Shown: piece by piece, positions 1-4,909 of the stretch | Position numbering within the stretch: the first letter of the stretch is position 1 | Layout of the letters: every line of letters starts with the position of its first letter | DNA from: Candidatus Staskawiczbacteria bacterium | GTDB taxonomy: Bacteria; Patescibacteriota; Minisyncoccia; Minisyncoccales; Staskawiczbacteraceae | Reading direction: 5' to 3' | NCBI GenBank assembly: GCA_943354455.1 | Contig: CALRCB010000025.1 | Location: forward strand, 1 to 5,382 | Length of the DNA: 5,382 nucleotides | Made by a program: the position numbers and the translations under genes | Notes under the pieces: model-generated | Database searches by the model: none | The model's input: the letters and a program-made list of their open reading frames with translations, nothing else | Told to the model about the DNA's origin: nothing

Positions 1-194
1 TGAAGCGCGGCATTAAAATCAGTAAAGAAGTTTGGCAGGGAGGCGGCAATCGACATCACAAAAAAGGCAATAACAAATTCCCTCCAATGCAAATATTGGG
101 CCATGGTGACGAAAGACTTAACCAGCCTGGAACTTAGCCATGCAAGCAAAAAACAGGAACCCAGAAATATTACGATGAAAAAAATAAAACCCAT
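1..194 (-). CDS. Na+/Ca2+ exchanger-family (CaCA) membrane protein, N-terminal part
   Basis: This is the first 64 codons of a gene that continues past the left edge. It begins at ATG 194 and reads toward position 1. Two hydrophobic segments are visible, about residues 2-20 and 39-55. They are followed by a run with ASLPNFFTD near residues 51-59. This resembles the alpha-1 repeat of cation/Ca2+ exchangers, where G(T/S)SLPE marks the ion-binding helix; here Asn replaces the usual Glu. Exchangers of this family are integral membrane proteins that swap Ca2+ for Na+, K+ or H+. The gene starts 9 bp after the permease stop, so it is probably in the same transcript. No Shine-Dalgarno sequence is seen before the ATG, which was chosen because it is the first Met in the frame and gives a full TM1. 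Family assignment rests on one short motif and topology, so it is moderate; the substrate is unknown. Confidence 0.6.
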   Translation of the reverse strand, partial: MGFIFFIVIFLGSCFLLAWLSSRLVKSFVTMAQYLHWREFVIAFFVMSIAASLPNFFTDFNAAL

Positions 195-203
195 GTAGTT
201 TAG

Positions 204-1331
204 TTATTTTACAAAATAAATTATTTCGTACGCCATTCCCAACAAAAACACGAGCATTAACGGATAGACAATCATTTTTTTGCCCCCAATTTTTTTGTAC
301 ATCAGCAAAATCAATATGCCGTCAATACTCAGCAAAAACCCGCCAATGAAAGATATTAACGGAATGAAAGAATTAAAACCCATTAAAAATAAACCCAATG
401 GCACAAAACATACCAGCGCCCAAGCAGGAAGTTCCGGCACCCGGGTATCGTACATAAGCACCTTTTTTAACAGAAGCCCCTGGGCAATAAAAGCCAAAAG
501 CGTGGTGATAGCCCCAATTGACAGGGCAATGGTGACCAACCCATAAGGCAATATGCCTGTAAGCCCGGTCAGCCCGGCCTCGGTAGTTCCCGCCCCGGTA
601 ATGCTCAATATCACCAAAATAAACGAAAAATAAAATGCCGAAGAAATTAACGTGCCGGCAATAATAATTTTCTTCAGTGATTTTTTGTTGCCAATAACCA
701 TTTCCTCCACCTCTGGAATCAAACCGCACCCCCACAGCGAAAACATGATTGCTCCATAAGGCAAAAATAGGGTTTTATAATCAGTAAACAGTGCCTGCCC
801 GGTAAAAATATTGGCCAGTTGCAAATGATCAAAAGCTTTTACCAAAATAATACCTAAAATAACCACTAGCGCCAATAAAGCCAGGAAATTCATCCGAGAA
901 ATAATTTTTGCCCCGACATAAATAAAAATGCTGGCAGTACCAAGGTAGATAATGGTATAGGTAAATACATTTCCGCCAAAGATGGGGCTAAATATGACCG
1001 TTAAAAATTCTCCGCCAATGATTAAATACACCAGCAACACGCCGGTCAGCCCGCACGTTTCTGAAACTAAAATAATCTTTTTAGGAAATTTGCCCAAGTG
1101 GTGGCCCACAAACCCGGGAAACCGTTTATAATCAGGAGTTTTTAAACTAATTTTAGCGAAAATAATATGAATACTGATAACCACAATAGTTAAAAAAATA
1201 AAATAAAAAAGCATTGGCCAGATGCCAACCTTTAGAGTAATGTAGGGCAAGGATAAAAAACCAACTCCAATAATACTGCCAGTAAAAATTGCCGTAGGAT
1301 AAATATATTTTATAAAAAAATCTTTCACCAT
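204..1331 (-). CDS. Amino acid permease, APC superfamily (aromatic/AAAP-like)
   Basis: The product is a 375-residue polytopic membrane protein with about 11 hydrophobic segments (roughly residues 10-31, 36-59, 86-113, 123-143, 147-166, 187-208, 222-245, 259-288, 301-319, 321-345 and 353-373). TM1 carries GSIIGVGFLSLPY (residues 18-30). This matches the unwound G-[ST]-x-I-G-x-G-x-L-x-L-P-Y substrate-binding motif of the Aa_trans/HAAAP branch of the APC superfamily. TM6 carries PYGAIMFSLWG followed by an acidic PEVEE end, as in those transporters. Members import amino acids by H+ or Na+ symport; the substrate cannot be read from sequence. The length is near the 380-420 usual for HAAAP permeases, so the protein is complete. 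The ATG at 1331 is supported by a strong promoter placed so that transcription would begin at the ATG. The exchanger-like gene follows after 9 bp, suggesting a two-gene transport operon. Confidence 0.85.
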   Translation of the reverse strand: MVKDFFIKYIYPTAIFTGSIIGVGFLSLPYITLKVGIWPMLFYFIFLTIVVISIHIIFAKISLKTPDYKRFPGFVGHHLGKFPKKIILVSETCGLTGVLLVYLIIGGEFLTVIFSPIFGGNVFTYTIIYLGTASIFIYVGAKIISRMNFLALLALVVILGIILVKAFDHLQLANIFTGQALFTDYKTLFLPYGAIMFSLWGCGLIPEVEEMVIGNKKSLKKIIIAGTLISSAFYFSFILVILSITGAGTTEAGLTGLTGILPYGLVTIALSIGAITTLLAFIAQGLLLKKVLMYDTRVPELPAWALVCFVPLGLFLMGFNSFIPLISFIGGFLLSIDGILILLMYKKIGGKKMIVYPLMLVFLLGMAYEIIYFVK

Positions 1332-1337
1332 TTATAT

Positions 1338-1367
1338 ATTATACCATACACAACGATATTTAGACAA
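1338..1367 (-). promoter_or_regulatory. Extended -10 sigma70-type promoter of the permease operon
   Basis: On the minus strand, a perfect TATAAT lies at 1338-1343. It is preceded by TG one base upstream (1345-1346), making an extended -10. An 18-bp spacer separates it from TTGTCT (1362-1367), which matches TTGACA at 4 of 6 bases. Only six bases (1332-1337) separate the -10 hexamer from the permease ATG. Transcription would therefore start at or next to the A of the start codon, leaving no room for a ribosome binding site. Confidence 0.75.
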
Positions 1368-1389
1368 AACATTATTTTTATGATAAATT
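1361..1389 (+). promoter_or_regulatory. Probable promoter of tRNA-Glu
   Basis: TAGACA at 1361-1366 matches the -35 consensus at 5 of 6 bases. After exactly 17 bp comes TAAATT (1384-1389), a 4-of-6 match to TATAAT, with an extended TG at 1381-1382. This places the transcript start near 1396, a few bases before the mature tRNA 5' end. The -35 box overlaps the -35 of the divergent permease promoter on the other strand. TATGAT at 1379-1384 is an alternative -10 but has no suitable -35. Confidence 0.45.
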
Positions 1390-1399
1390 ACACTTAATT

Positions 1400-1474
1400 G
1401 ACCCTATCGTCTATCGGCTAGGACACATCCTTCTCAAGGATGTAAGCGGAGTTCGATTCTCCGTAGGGTCACCA
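1400..1474 (+). tRNA. tRNA-Glu, anticodon CTC
   Basis: The full cloverleaf can be drawn by hand. The acceptor stem is GACCCTA (1400-1406) paired with TAGGGTC (1464-1470). The D-arm follows the GTCT...AGGAC pattern seen in bacterial tRNA-Glu. The anticodon stem is CATCC/GGATG with the 7-base loop TTCTCAA, giving anticodon CTC, which reads GAG. The T-arm is CGGAG-TTCGATT-CTCCG. The discriminator is A, and CCA is encoded (1472-1474). Length is 75 nt with a short variable region. The overall pattern matches bacterial tRNA-Glu. The gene stands alone and is divergent from the permease. Confidence 0.96.
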
Positions 1475-1713
1475 ATCGAAACATTTTCGTTTTCTAAACT
1501 AAGGAGAGATTTTGCGGAAGCCAAAATCGCGCTATCAAATTCTTCAAAACCCTTTCCGCCTACGACGTAAGCCGTGAATTCCCAAAGTTCGCCCCAATGG
1601 ATATGAACTGTTTTGTCCTTGATTTCAGGGCTAGAGCCGATTTTTTGGAAAAATTGCTTCCACTCCAAAAAATCGTCACCACTTTGTAATTCTGTGGCTT
1701 CTTTCAAGGACAA
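1411..1713 (-). CDS. Hypothetical protein; C-terminus runs antisense through tRNA-Glu
   Basis: This is a 100-residue frame starting with TTG at 1713. GGAG (minus strand, 1719-1722) sits five bases upstream as a plausible ribosome binding site. Residues 1 to about 80 have natural soluble-protein composition: acidic, with several Trp and Phe and an alternating hydrophobic pattern (for example HIHWGELWEFTAYVVGG). They show no low complexity, TM segment or signal peptide, and I do not recognise the family. The last ~20 residues are encoded by the antisense strand of tRNA-Glu, and the stop falls in the D-arm, so the native C-terminus is probably lost. The likeliest reading is a gene fragment cut at the tRNA by insertion or rearrangement; a short intact gene or a spurious ORF remain possible. 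There is no open continuation beyond the tRNA. Confidence 0.4.
   Translation of the reverse strand: MSLKEATELQSGDDFLEWKQFFQKIGSSPEIKDKTVHIHWGELWEFTAYVVGGKGFEEFDSAILASAKSLLSLENENVSIGDPTENRTPLTSLRRMCPSR
1477..1493 (+). terminator. Weak possible terminator after tRNA-Glu
   Basis: Immediately after CCA, CGAAA (1477-1481) and TTTCG (1485-1489) form a 5-bp stem with a 3-base loop, followed by four T residues (1490-1493). The stem is short and A/T-rich and the T tract is short, so this may simply be chance. It also lies within the coding frame of the minus-strand ORF opposite. Confidence 0.3.
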
Positions 1714-1718
1714 AAAAA

Positions 1719-1751
1719 CTCCGCAAGGGTTCGACCCAATTCTTATTGGAG
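1719..1751. other. Small symmetric element able to fold as a three-way junction
   Basis: CTCC (1719-1722) can pair with GGAG (1748-1751). Between them lie GGGT-TCG-ACCC (1727-1737) and AAT-TCTT-ATT (1738-1747), two adjacent hairpins. An alternative second hairpin is CCAAT-TCTT-ATTGG (1736-1749). The element sits between the start of the minus-strand hypothetical ORF and the decayed plus-strand frame, that is, in a divergent intergenic spot, so it could be an operator-like or recombination site. The stems are short, so chance is quite possible. Confidence 0.25.
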
Positions 1752-1756
1752 ATTAA

Positions 1757-1921
1757 AATGAAGCCGAGAAAAATTTAATTGTTGTGTGGGTTTCTCTGGC
1801 AGAAGCAATTCGTCTTATGGAATAAACGCCAATTCAATCAGAATTATATGAGCAGTATTGTGTTGATAGAGACTTAACTTTTTTGCAAGTGGCTACAAAA
1901 GGTTTAAACCATTTTAAATAA
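1757..1921 (+). pseudogene. Decayed reading frame upstream of the VOC gene
   Basis: The frame reads about 22 residues (ending VSLAEAIRLME), then an in-frame TAA at 1823-1825, then 31 more residues (TPIQSELYEQYC ... GLNHFK) to a TAA at 1919-1921. Both halves have protein-like composition and share the plus strand and frame spacing of the following operon. The final stop is 4 bp before the VOC start, which is typical operon spacing. No start codon with a ribosome binding site is visible at the left end; the preceding in-frame codon is TAA at 1754-1756. I do not recognise a family. The best interpretation is the C-terminal remnant of a degraded first gene of the VOC/PPase-like operon. Alternatively, the right half could just be leader sequence. 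Apart from this frame and the minus-strand ORF, the 1475-1925 interval shows no further gene. Confidence 0.35.
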
Positions 1922-1925
1922 TTAC

Positions 1926-2291
1926 ATGATAAAAGTTTCATCAATTTTAATCGGCGTAGCCGATCTTGATAAATCAAAACCATTCTATGAGGAAATTCTT
2001 GAAATGAACTTTAATGAATTTCGTCGGCCATTCGCTTCGGCAAAACTTAATGATATTGAATTCAATATCGAAGAAAATGCGGACTATCGGACAAAGGATT
2101 GGGCGGAAAAATATATAGGTGGTCGAAAACAAGTATCATTCCAAGTCGATAATTTAGAACAATTTTTACAAAAAGTTTCTGATTTTGGAGCAAAAATTGT
2201 TCAGCAAATTGAAACTAAACCATGGGGTTGGAAAGAAGCGATTATTTCTGATATTGACGGAAATGAATTTATTATCGAACAAGAGATATGA
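1926..2291 (+). CDS. VOC-family protein (glyoxalase/bleomycin-resistance fold)
   Basis: The 121-residue product has the two beta-alpha-beta-beta-beta modules of the vicinal oxygen chelate superfamily. Module one opens with ILIGVADLDKSKPFYEEIL (residues 7-25, the V-x-D-L-x-K-S-x-x-F-Y signature). Module two runs from KQVSFQVDNLEQF (69-80) to KPWGWKEAIISDIDGNEF (98-115), matching the typical PWG...DPDGN ending. The length is usual for single-domain VOC proteins, which dimerise. The family includes metal-dependent lyases, isomerases and dioxygenases, and metal-free drug-binding proteins. At the usual His metal positions I see Ser6 and about Gln69, so a glyoxalase-type metal site looks absent; a binding or resistance role is possible but unproven. 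The start has no Shine-Dalgarno sequence. The stop overlaps the next start (ATGA), so translation of the two genes is probably coupled. Confidence 0.85.
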   Translation: MIKVSSILIGVADLDKSKPFYEEILEMNFNEFRRPFASAKLNDIEFNIEENADYRTKDWAEKYIGGRKQVSFQVDNLEQFLQKVSDFGAKIVQQIETKPWGWKEAIISDIDGNEFIIEQEI

Positions 2292-2665
2292 TTGATTACT
2301 CAAAGTACAAAATAATTATTGAGAACCCAAAGGGTTCGTACAAGTCATTTGAAACAGAAAATGACCCTGTTTGGAATTCATATCCACTCAAAGGCGTAAC
2401 CTATCCAGTCGACTATGGTTGCATTGACGGGTATAAAGGAGAAGATGATGCCGAATTGGATATTTTTGTTGGTAGTGGAGACAAAAAAGGATACATTAAA
2501 GTGTGGAGATTGGATGTACCTGAAGAAACAAAATTTTTCATCAAATTAACCGATGAAGAATTGAATGATGTTTTACAAGTTTTCAAACCTGCACTTTTGA
2601 AACACGAAATACTCGATGATGAAAATTTTGTTTATGAAATAGAAAAGTTCAAAATTAATAAATAG
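2288..2665 (+). CDS. Small inorganic-pyrophosphatase-like protein, atypical active site
   Basis: The 125-residue product resembles soluble family I pyrophosphatases. It has an N-terminal strand with IIIENPKGSYKSFE (residues 9-22), then GVTYPVDYGCIDGY (36-49, the YPxNYG motif), then GEDDAELDIFVG (51-62), aligning with the D-x-D-P-x-D metal site. Family I enzymes hydrolyse PPi to two Pi in the cytoplasm. This protein is shorter than the usual ~170-180 residues. Ala55 falls where E. coli Asp67 would be, and the later pair of metal aspartates (E. coli Asp97/Asp102) is not clearly retained around RLDVPEETK (74-82). It is closer in length and pattern to short PPase-like proteins of Firmicutes that carry a DGEELD version of this site. 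True PPase activity is therefore doubtful; another phosphoanhydride substrate or binding role is possible. The start overlaps the VOC stop by 4 bp, implying co-expression. Confidence 0.75.
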   Translation: MIDYSKYKIIIENPKGSYKSFETENDPVWNSYPLKGVTYPVDYGCIDGYKGEDDAELDIFVGSGDKKGYIKVWRLDVPEETKFFIKLTDEELNDVLQVFKPALLKHEILDDENFVYEIEKFKINK

Positions 2666-2680
2666 GAATTTTTCATATTA

Positions 2681-2780
2681 GCCCGCAATAATTTCGCCAA
2701 AACAAAAAGCCGAAGCCCGCGCGGACGAGTCCGTCACCCCGCCTCCTTTGCCCCAGAAAAATTGTGGGCGAGGTGCATCA
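2681..2780. repeat. G+C-rich structured intergenic segment, candidate dispersed element
   Basis: This block is strikingly richer in G+C (over half, by eye) than everything around it. It contains the palindrome CGGAC-GA-GTCCG (2722-2733). It also has an imperfect 10-bp stem, CACCCCGCCT (2735-2744) with GGGCGAGGTG (2766-2775), with one mismatch, one G-T pair and a 21-base loop. The motif AGCCCGC occurs twice (2680-2686 and 2714-2720). Both strands stay open through it in one frame, but neither frame has a convincing start. It lies between the convergent PPase-like gene and ftsI. It could be a small dispersed repeat, a remnant of foreign DNA or a bidirectional terminator; only its composition and pairing are seen directly. 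Confidence 0.4.
2699..2718 (-). terminator. Possible intrinsic terminator for the rsmH-ftsL-ftsI transcript
   Basis: Read on the minus strand, GGGC-TTCG-GC is followed by TTTTTGTTTT. The stem is capped by a stable C(UUCG)G tetraloop and leads directly into a U-rich tract, about 115 bp past the ftsI stop. The stem is weak: two G-C pairs plus G-U pairs. The neighbouring palindrome at 2722-2733 could reinforce it. It is the only terminator-like arrangement I find downstream of ftsI. Confidence 0.3.
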
Positions 2781-2833
2781 TTCCTTTTTCTCCAAAAGAA
2801 TTAGCTCAAATGATACAATTACATCACTTTTTT

Positions 2834-4540
2834 TTATTTGGCGAGAGCGTCAACGTCATAATCCGGTGGTATCTGCCAATAGTCCAAAATGTATTGTGAT
2901 AATTTTCTAAAAATAGGCACAGCCGACAATGAAGACTTAGGAACTTTTGGATTATCCAACTTTACCAGTATTAAAAATTCCGGGCTTAATGCCGGGCCAA
3001 AGCCGATAAAGCTTTGGATGGTTTTGTCTGGATAATATCCCTTTTTATTTTCATACGCAACTTGAGCGGTTCCGGTTTTACCTCCAAAATAGTAGCCGGG
3101 AATTTTCGCCCCGTCTCCAAACCCTTTTTCCACAACATTAATTAGCATACTTGTAACTTGCGAAGCAGTGTCAGCTGAAATAATTTGGTCTGAAATTTTT
3201 GGTTCTGTTTTTTTCTTATCTCCACCATTGACAATTTTTTCAACAATATAAGGCTTTACCATTTTTCCATCGTTTGCAAAAATACAAAAAGCGCTAGCCA
3301 GTTGAATAGGCGTCATTTCAATTCCCTGACCAAAAGAGGCGGTGGCAAAGCCAAAATCCGACCCCTTTTTCAGCAAACTATTTTCAGAATATACCTCTCC
3401 CTGCAAATCAATTCCAGTTTTGTCATCAAACCCTAACTTTTTCAAATAATTTATAAAGGTTGGCTTAGGTAATTTTTGCGCAATAAAAACAGCTCCAGTA
3501 TTAATAGATTTTTCCAAAATGCCCGACATATCTCGCTTCCCATATACTTTTTGGTCAAAGTTTCTTACCGTATCTGGCCCAATTTTCACCGACCCAGTAT
3601 CAATAAACGTACTACTTGGAGTAACTTTACCTTCTTGCAAAACCATCGCCATAGTAAAAGGTTTAAAAACAGACCCCGGTTCAAATAATTTTTGAATGGC
3701 CGAATTTTGAAAAACCAAAAAATTTTCTTTTGAATATTCGTTTACATTAAATGATGGAAAGTTGGCTAGGGCCAAAATTCTACCCGAATCAGGCTTCATT
3801 ACAATAATCTGACCCGAATCTATATCAATATTCTGATGAGCCTCTTTCAATAAATTTTCTGCTTCAAGTTGAATATTATAATCAATAGTCAAGTATAAAT
3901 CCGAGCCATTTAAATTTTCGGATGTTTGAGAACTGATAATATTAAACCCCCTTTTTTCTTCTTTAATACCATCTTTACCCTGTAAAATATCATTATAATA
4001 ACCCTCTAAACCATATTGACCAGTATTGTCTCCGCCCAAAAACCCAGTTACTTGGGCAAGCATTGTTTCTTGTGGGTAATAACGGCTTGATAGCACTTCT
4101 AAACTTAGTCCCGAAACTGCCAACTCTTTTACCGCATTAACTTCTGTATCAGATAACTCTTTTTTAATAACGACATAAGAACCGGATTTTTCTAATTTAC
4201 TTTTAACAGATTCTTCCGATATGTCCAAAATACCGGCCAACACTGGAGTCAAACTAGCTTTATCTTTAATTTTTTGAGGCGTTGCAAAAACCTGCCATTC
4301 ATATTTATTGATAGCCAAACTTTTTATTCCTCCAGACCCGGAATTTCCACGACTTGCTTTACTATTTTCAAAAAAAAACTTTCCCCGTAATCCGGAAACT
4401 TCGGCAAAATTGCTCTGCTGACCCAAGGCTTGTGCTTGATAAAATTTATACTTTACTACTTGCATATAAAATAAGCAGACAATGATAATCGCCGCTATAA
4501 GGAAAATTAACGATAAAAATAGTTTTAGCCTCCAGTTCAT
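2834..4540 (-). CDS. ftsI: Septal peptidoglycan transpeptidase FtsI (class B PBP, PBP3-type)
   Basis: FtsI crosslinks peptidoglycan at the division septum. The 568-residue protein has a short cytoplasmic N-terminus and one TM helix at about residues 7-27. A PBP-dimer/pedestal domain spans about 45-205 and includes RYYPQE and GQYGLEGYYN. The transpeptidase domain spans about 215-550. The catalytic motifs are intact: SxxK at Ser290-Lys293 (EPGSVFKPF), SxN at Ser345-Asn347 (KSINTG) and KTG at 488-490 (GGKTGTAQV). There is no PASTA domain and the length is normal for bacterial FtsI. The usual RG-x-[IV]-x-D-R-x-G motif after the TM helix is altered to RGKFFFENS, followed by a Gly/Ser-rich stretch (residues 64-71). 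The ATG overlaps the ftsL stop (ATGA), and AGAGG lies four bases upstream as a weak ribosome binding site. Gene order identifies it as FtsI rather than the elongation PBP2. No mur genes follow. Confidence 0.93.
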   Translation of the reverse strand: MNWRLKLFLSLIFLIAAIIIVCLFYMQVVKYKFYQAQALGQQSNFAEVSGLRGKFFFENSKASRGNSGSGGIKSLAINKYEWQVFATPQKIKDKASLTPVLAGILDISEESVKSKLEKSGSYVVIKKELSDTEVNAVKELAVSGLSLEVLSSRYYPQETMLAQVTGFLGGDNTGQYGLEGYYNDILQGKDGIKEEKRGFNIISSQTSENLNGSDLYLTIDYNIQLEAENLLKEAHQNIDIDSGQIIVMKPDSGRILALANFPSFNVNEYSKENFLVFQNSAIQKLFEPGSVFKPFTMAMVLQEGKVTPSSTFIDTGSVKIGPDTVRNFDQKVYGKRDMSGILEKSINTGAVFIAQKLPKPTFINYLKKLGFDDKTGIDLQGEVYSENSLLKKGSDFGFATASFGQGIEMTPIQLASAFCIFANDGKMVKPYIVEKIVNGGDKKKTEPKISDQIISADTASQVTSMLINVVEKGFGDGAKIPGYYFGGKTGTAQVAYENKKGYYPDKTIQSFIGFGPALSPEFLILVKLDNPKVPKSSLSAVPIFRKLSQYILDYWQIPPDYDVDALAK

Positions 4541-4905
4541 TTTGCCTCTGCTAATGAATTCTGTAGCAGCTGTAGATATATTACATTGGTTGTCTTCTCA
4601 AAGCTCAATTTCCTGGCTTTTAAACCAACTTTACCAAAAAATTCACTCTCTGCAAAGCCGGCTTCCAGCACTTTATTTTCCGTGGTAAGAGTGCGAATAT
4701 CTTTATTGTAACTTTTAATTAAGTAAGCCCCTTTTGTCAATTGGTTAACCATCACAATATACCACGCTAACATCGCCAAACAGAATAGAAAAGCAGCCGA
4801 ATACACTGCTTTCCAATTTATTCTCACCGCCGCCACGGCGGAAATTTTATTCTTTATTTTATGGGTTGCGGTTTTATAATGTAAACGTAAAATTGCTGTA
4901 GACAT
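4537..4905 (-). CDS. ftsL: FtsL-like bitopic division protein
   Basis: The 122-residue protein has a basic cytoplasmic N-terminus (residues 1-32, rich in Lys/Arg), one TM helix at about 33-54, and an extracytoplasmic stretch with heptad-like hydrophobic spacing (about 58-90: LIKSYNKDIRTLTTENKVLEA begins this region). This is the FtsL/DivIC architecture; those proteins pair with FtsB/DivIC and help activate septal FtsW-FtsI. FtsL sequences are very divergent, so the call rests on topology and on location between rsmH and ftsI, the canonical FtsL position. The start at 4905 is 4 bp after the rsmH stop, and the stop overlaps the ftsI start by 4 bp, so all three are surely co-transcribed. The coiled coil is shorter than in E. 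coli FtsL. No ribosome binding site is obvious. Confidence 0.82.
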   Translation of the reverse strand: MSTAILRLHYKTATHKIKNKISAVAAVRINWKAVYSAAFLFCLAMLAWYIVMVNQLTKGAYLIKSYNKDIRTLTTENKVLEAGFAESEFFGKVGLKARKLSFEKTTNVIYLQLLQNSLAEAK

Positions 4906-4909
4906 AATC

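Noticed and set aside
280..546. Plus-strand open frame of 88 codons opposite the permease.
   Set aside because: It lies wholly antisense to a well-supported membrane protein gene, has no ribosome binding site and reads as complementary low-information sequence.
373..735. Minus-strand 120-codon frame within the permease in another frame.
   Set aside because: Its Gly/Arg/Tyr-rich composition is typical of an out-of-frame reading, while the permease frame has clear TM segments and motifs.
1723..1745. GGGTTCGACCC resembling a tRNA T-arm, which could have been an attachment-site remnant.
   Set aside because: A proper 5-bp T stem with a 7-base loop cannot be formed and there is no acceptor stem or CCA nearby; it also does not repeat the tRNA-Glu 3' end.
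2716..2738. Resemblance to a hammerhead ribozyme strand (GGACGAGTCCGT-like core).
   Set aside because: The conserved CUGAUGA and GAAA core elements are absent on both strands; the match is only a short palindrome.
2663..2897. In-frame continuation of the PPase-like gene past its TAG stop, about 77 open codons.
   Set aside because: There is no sign of stop-codon recoding, and the second half is simply antisense to the ftsI C-terminus. I keep it only as part of the G+C-rich segment observation.
3476..3688. Plus-strand 70-codon frame opposite ftsI.
   Set aside because: It is antisense to the catalytic transpeptidase domain and has no protein-like features or start signals.
4482..4688. Plus-strand 68-codon frame across the ftsL/ftsI junction.
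   Set aside because: It is antisense to two overlapping division genes; the apparent hydrophobicity is complementary to real coding sequence.
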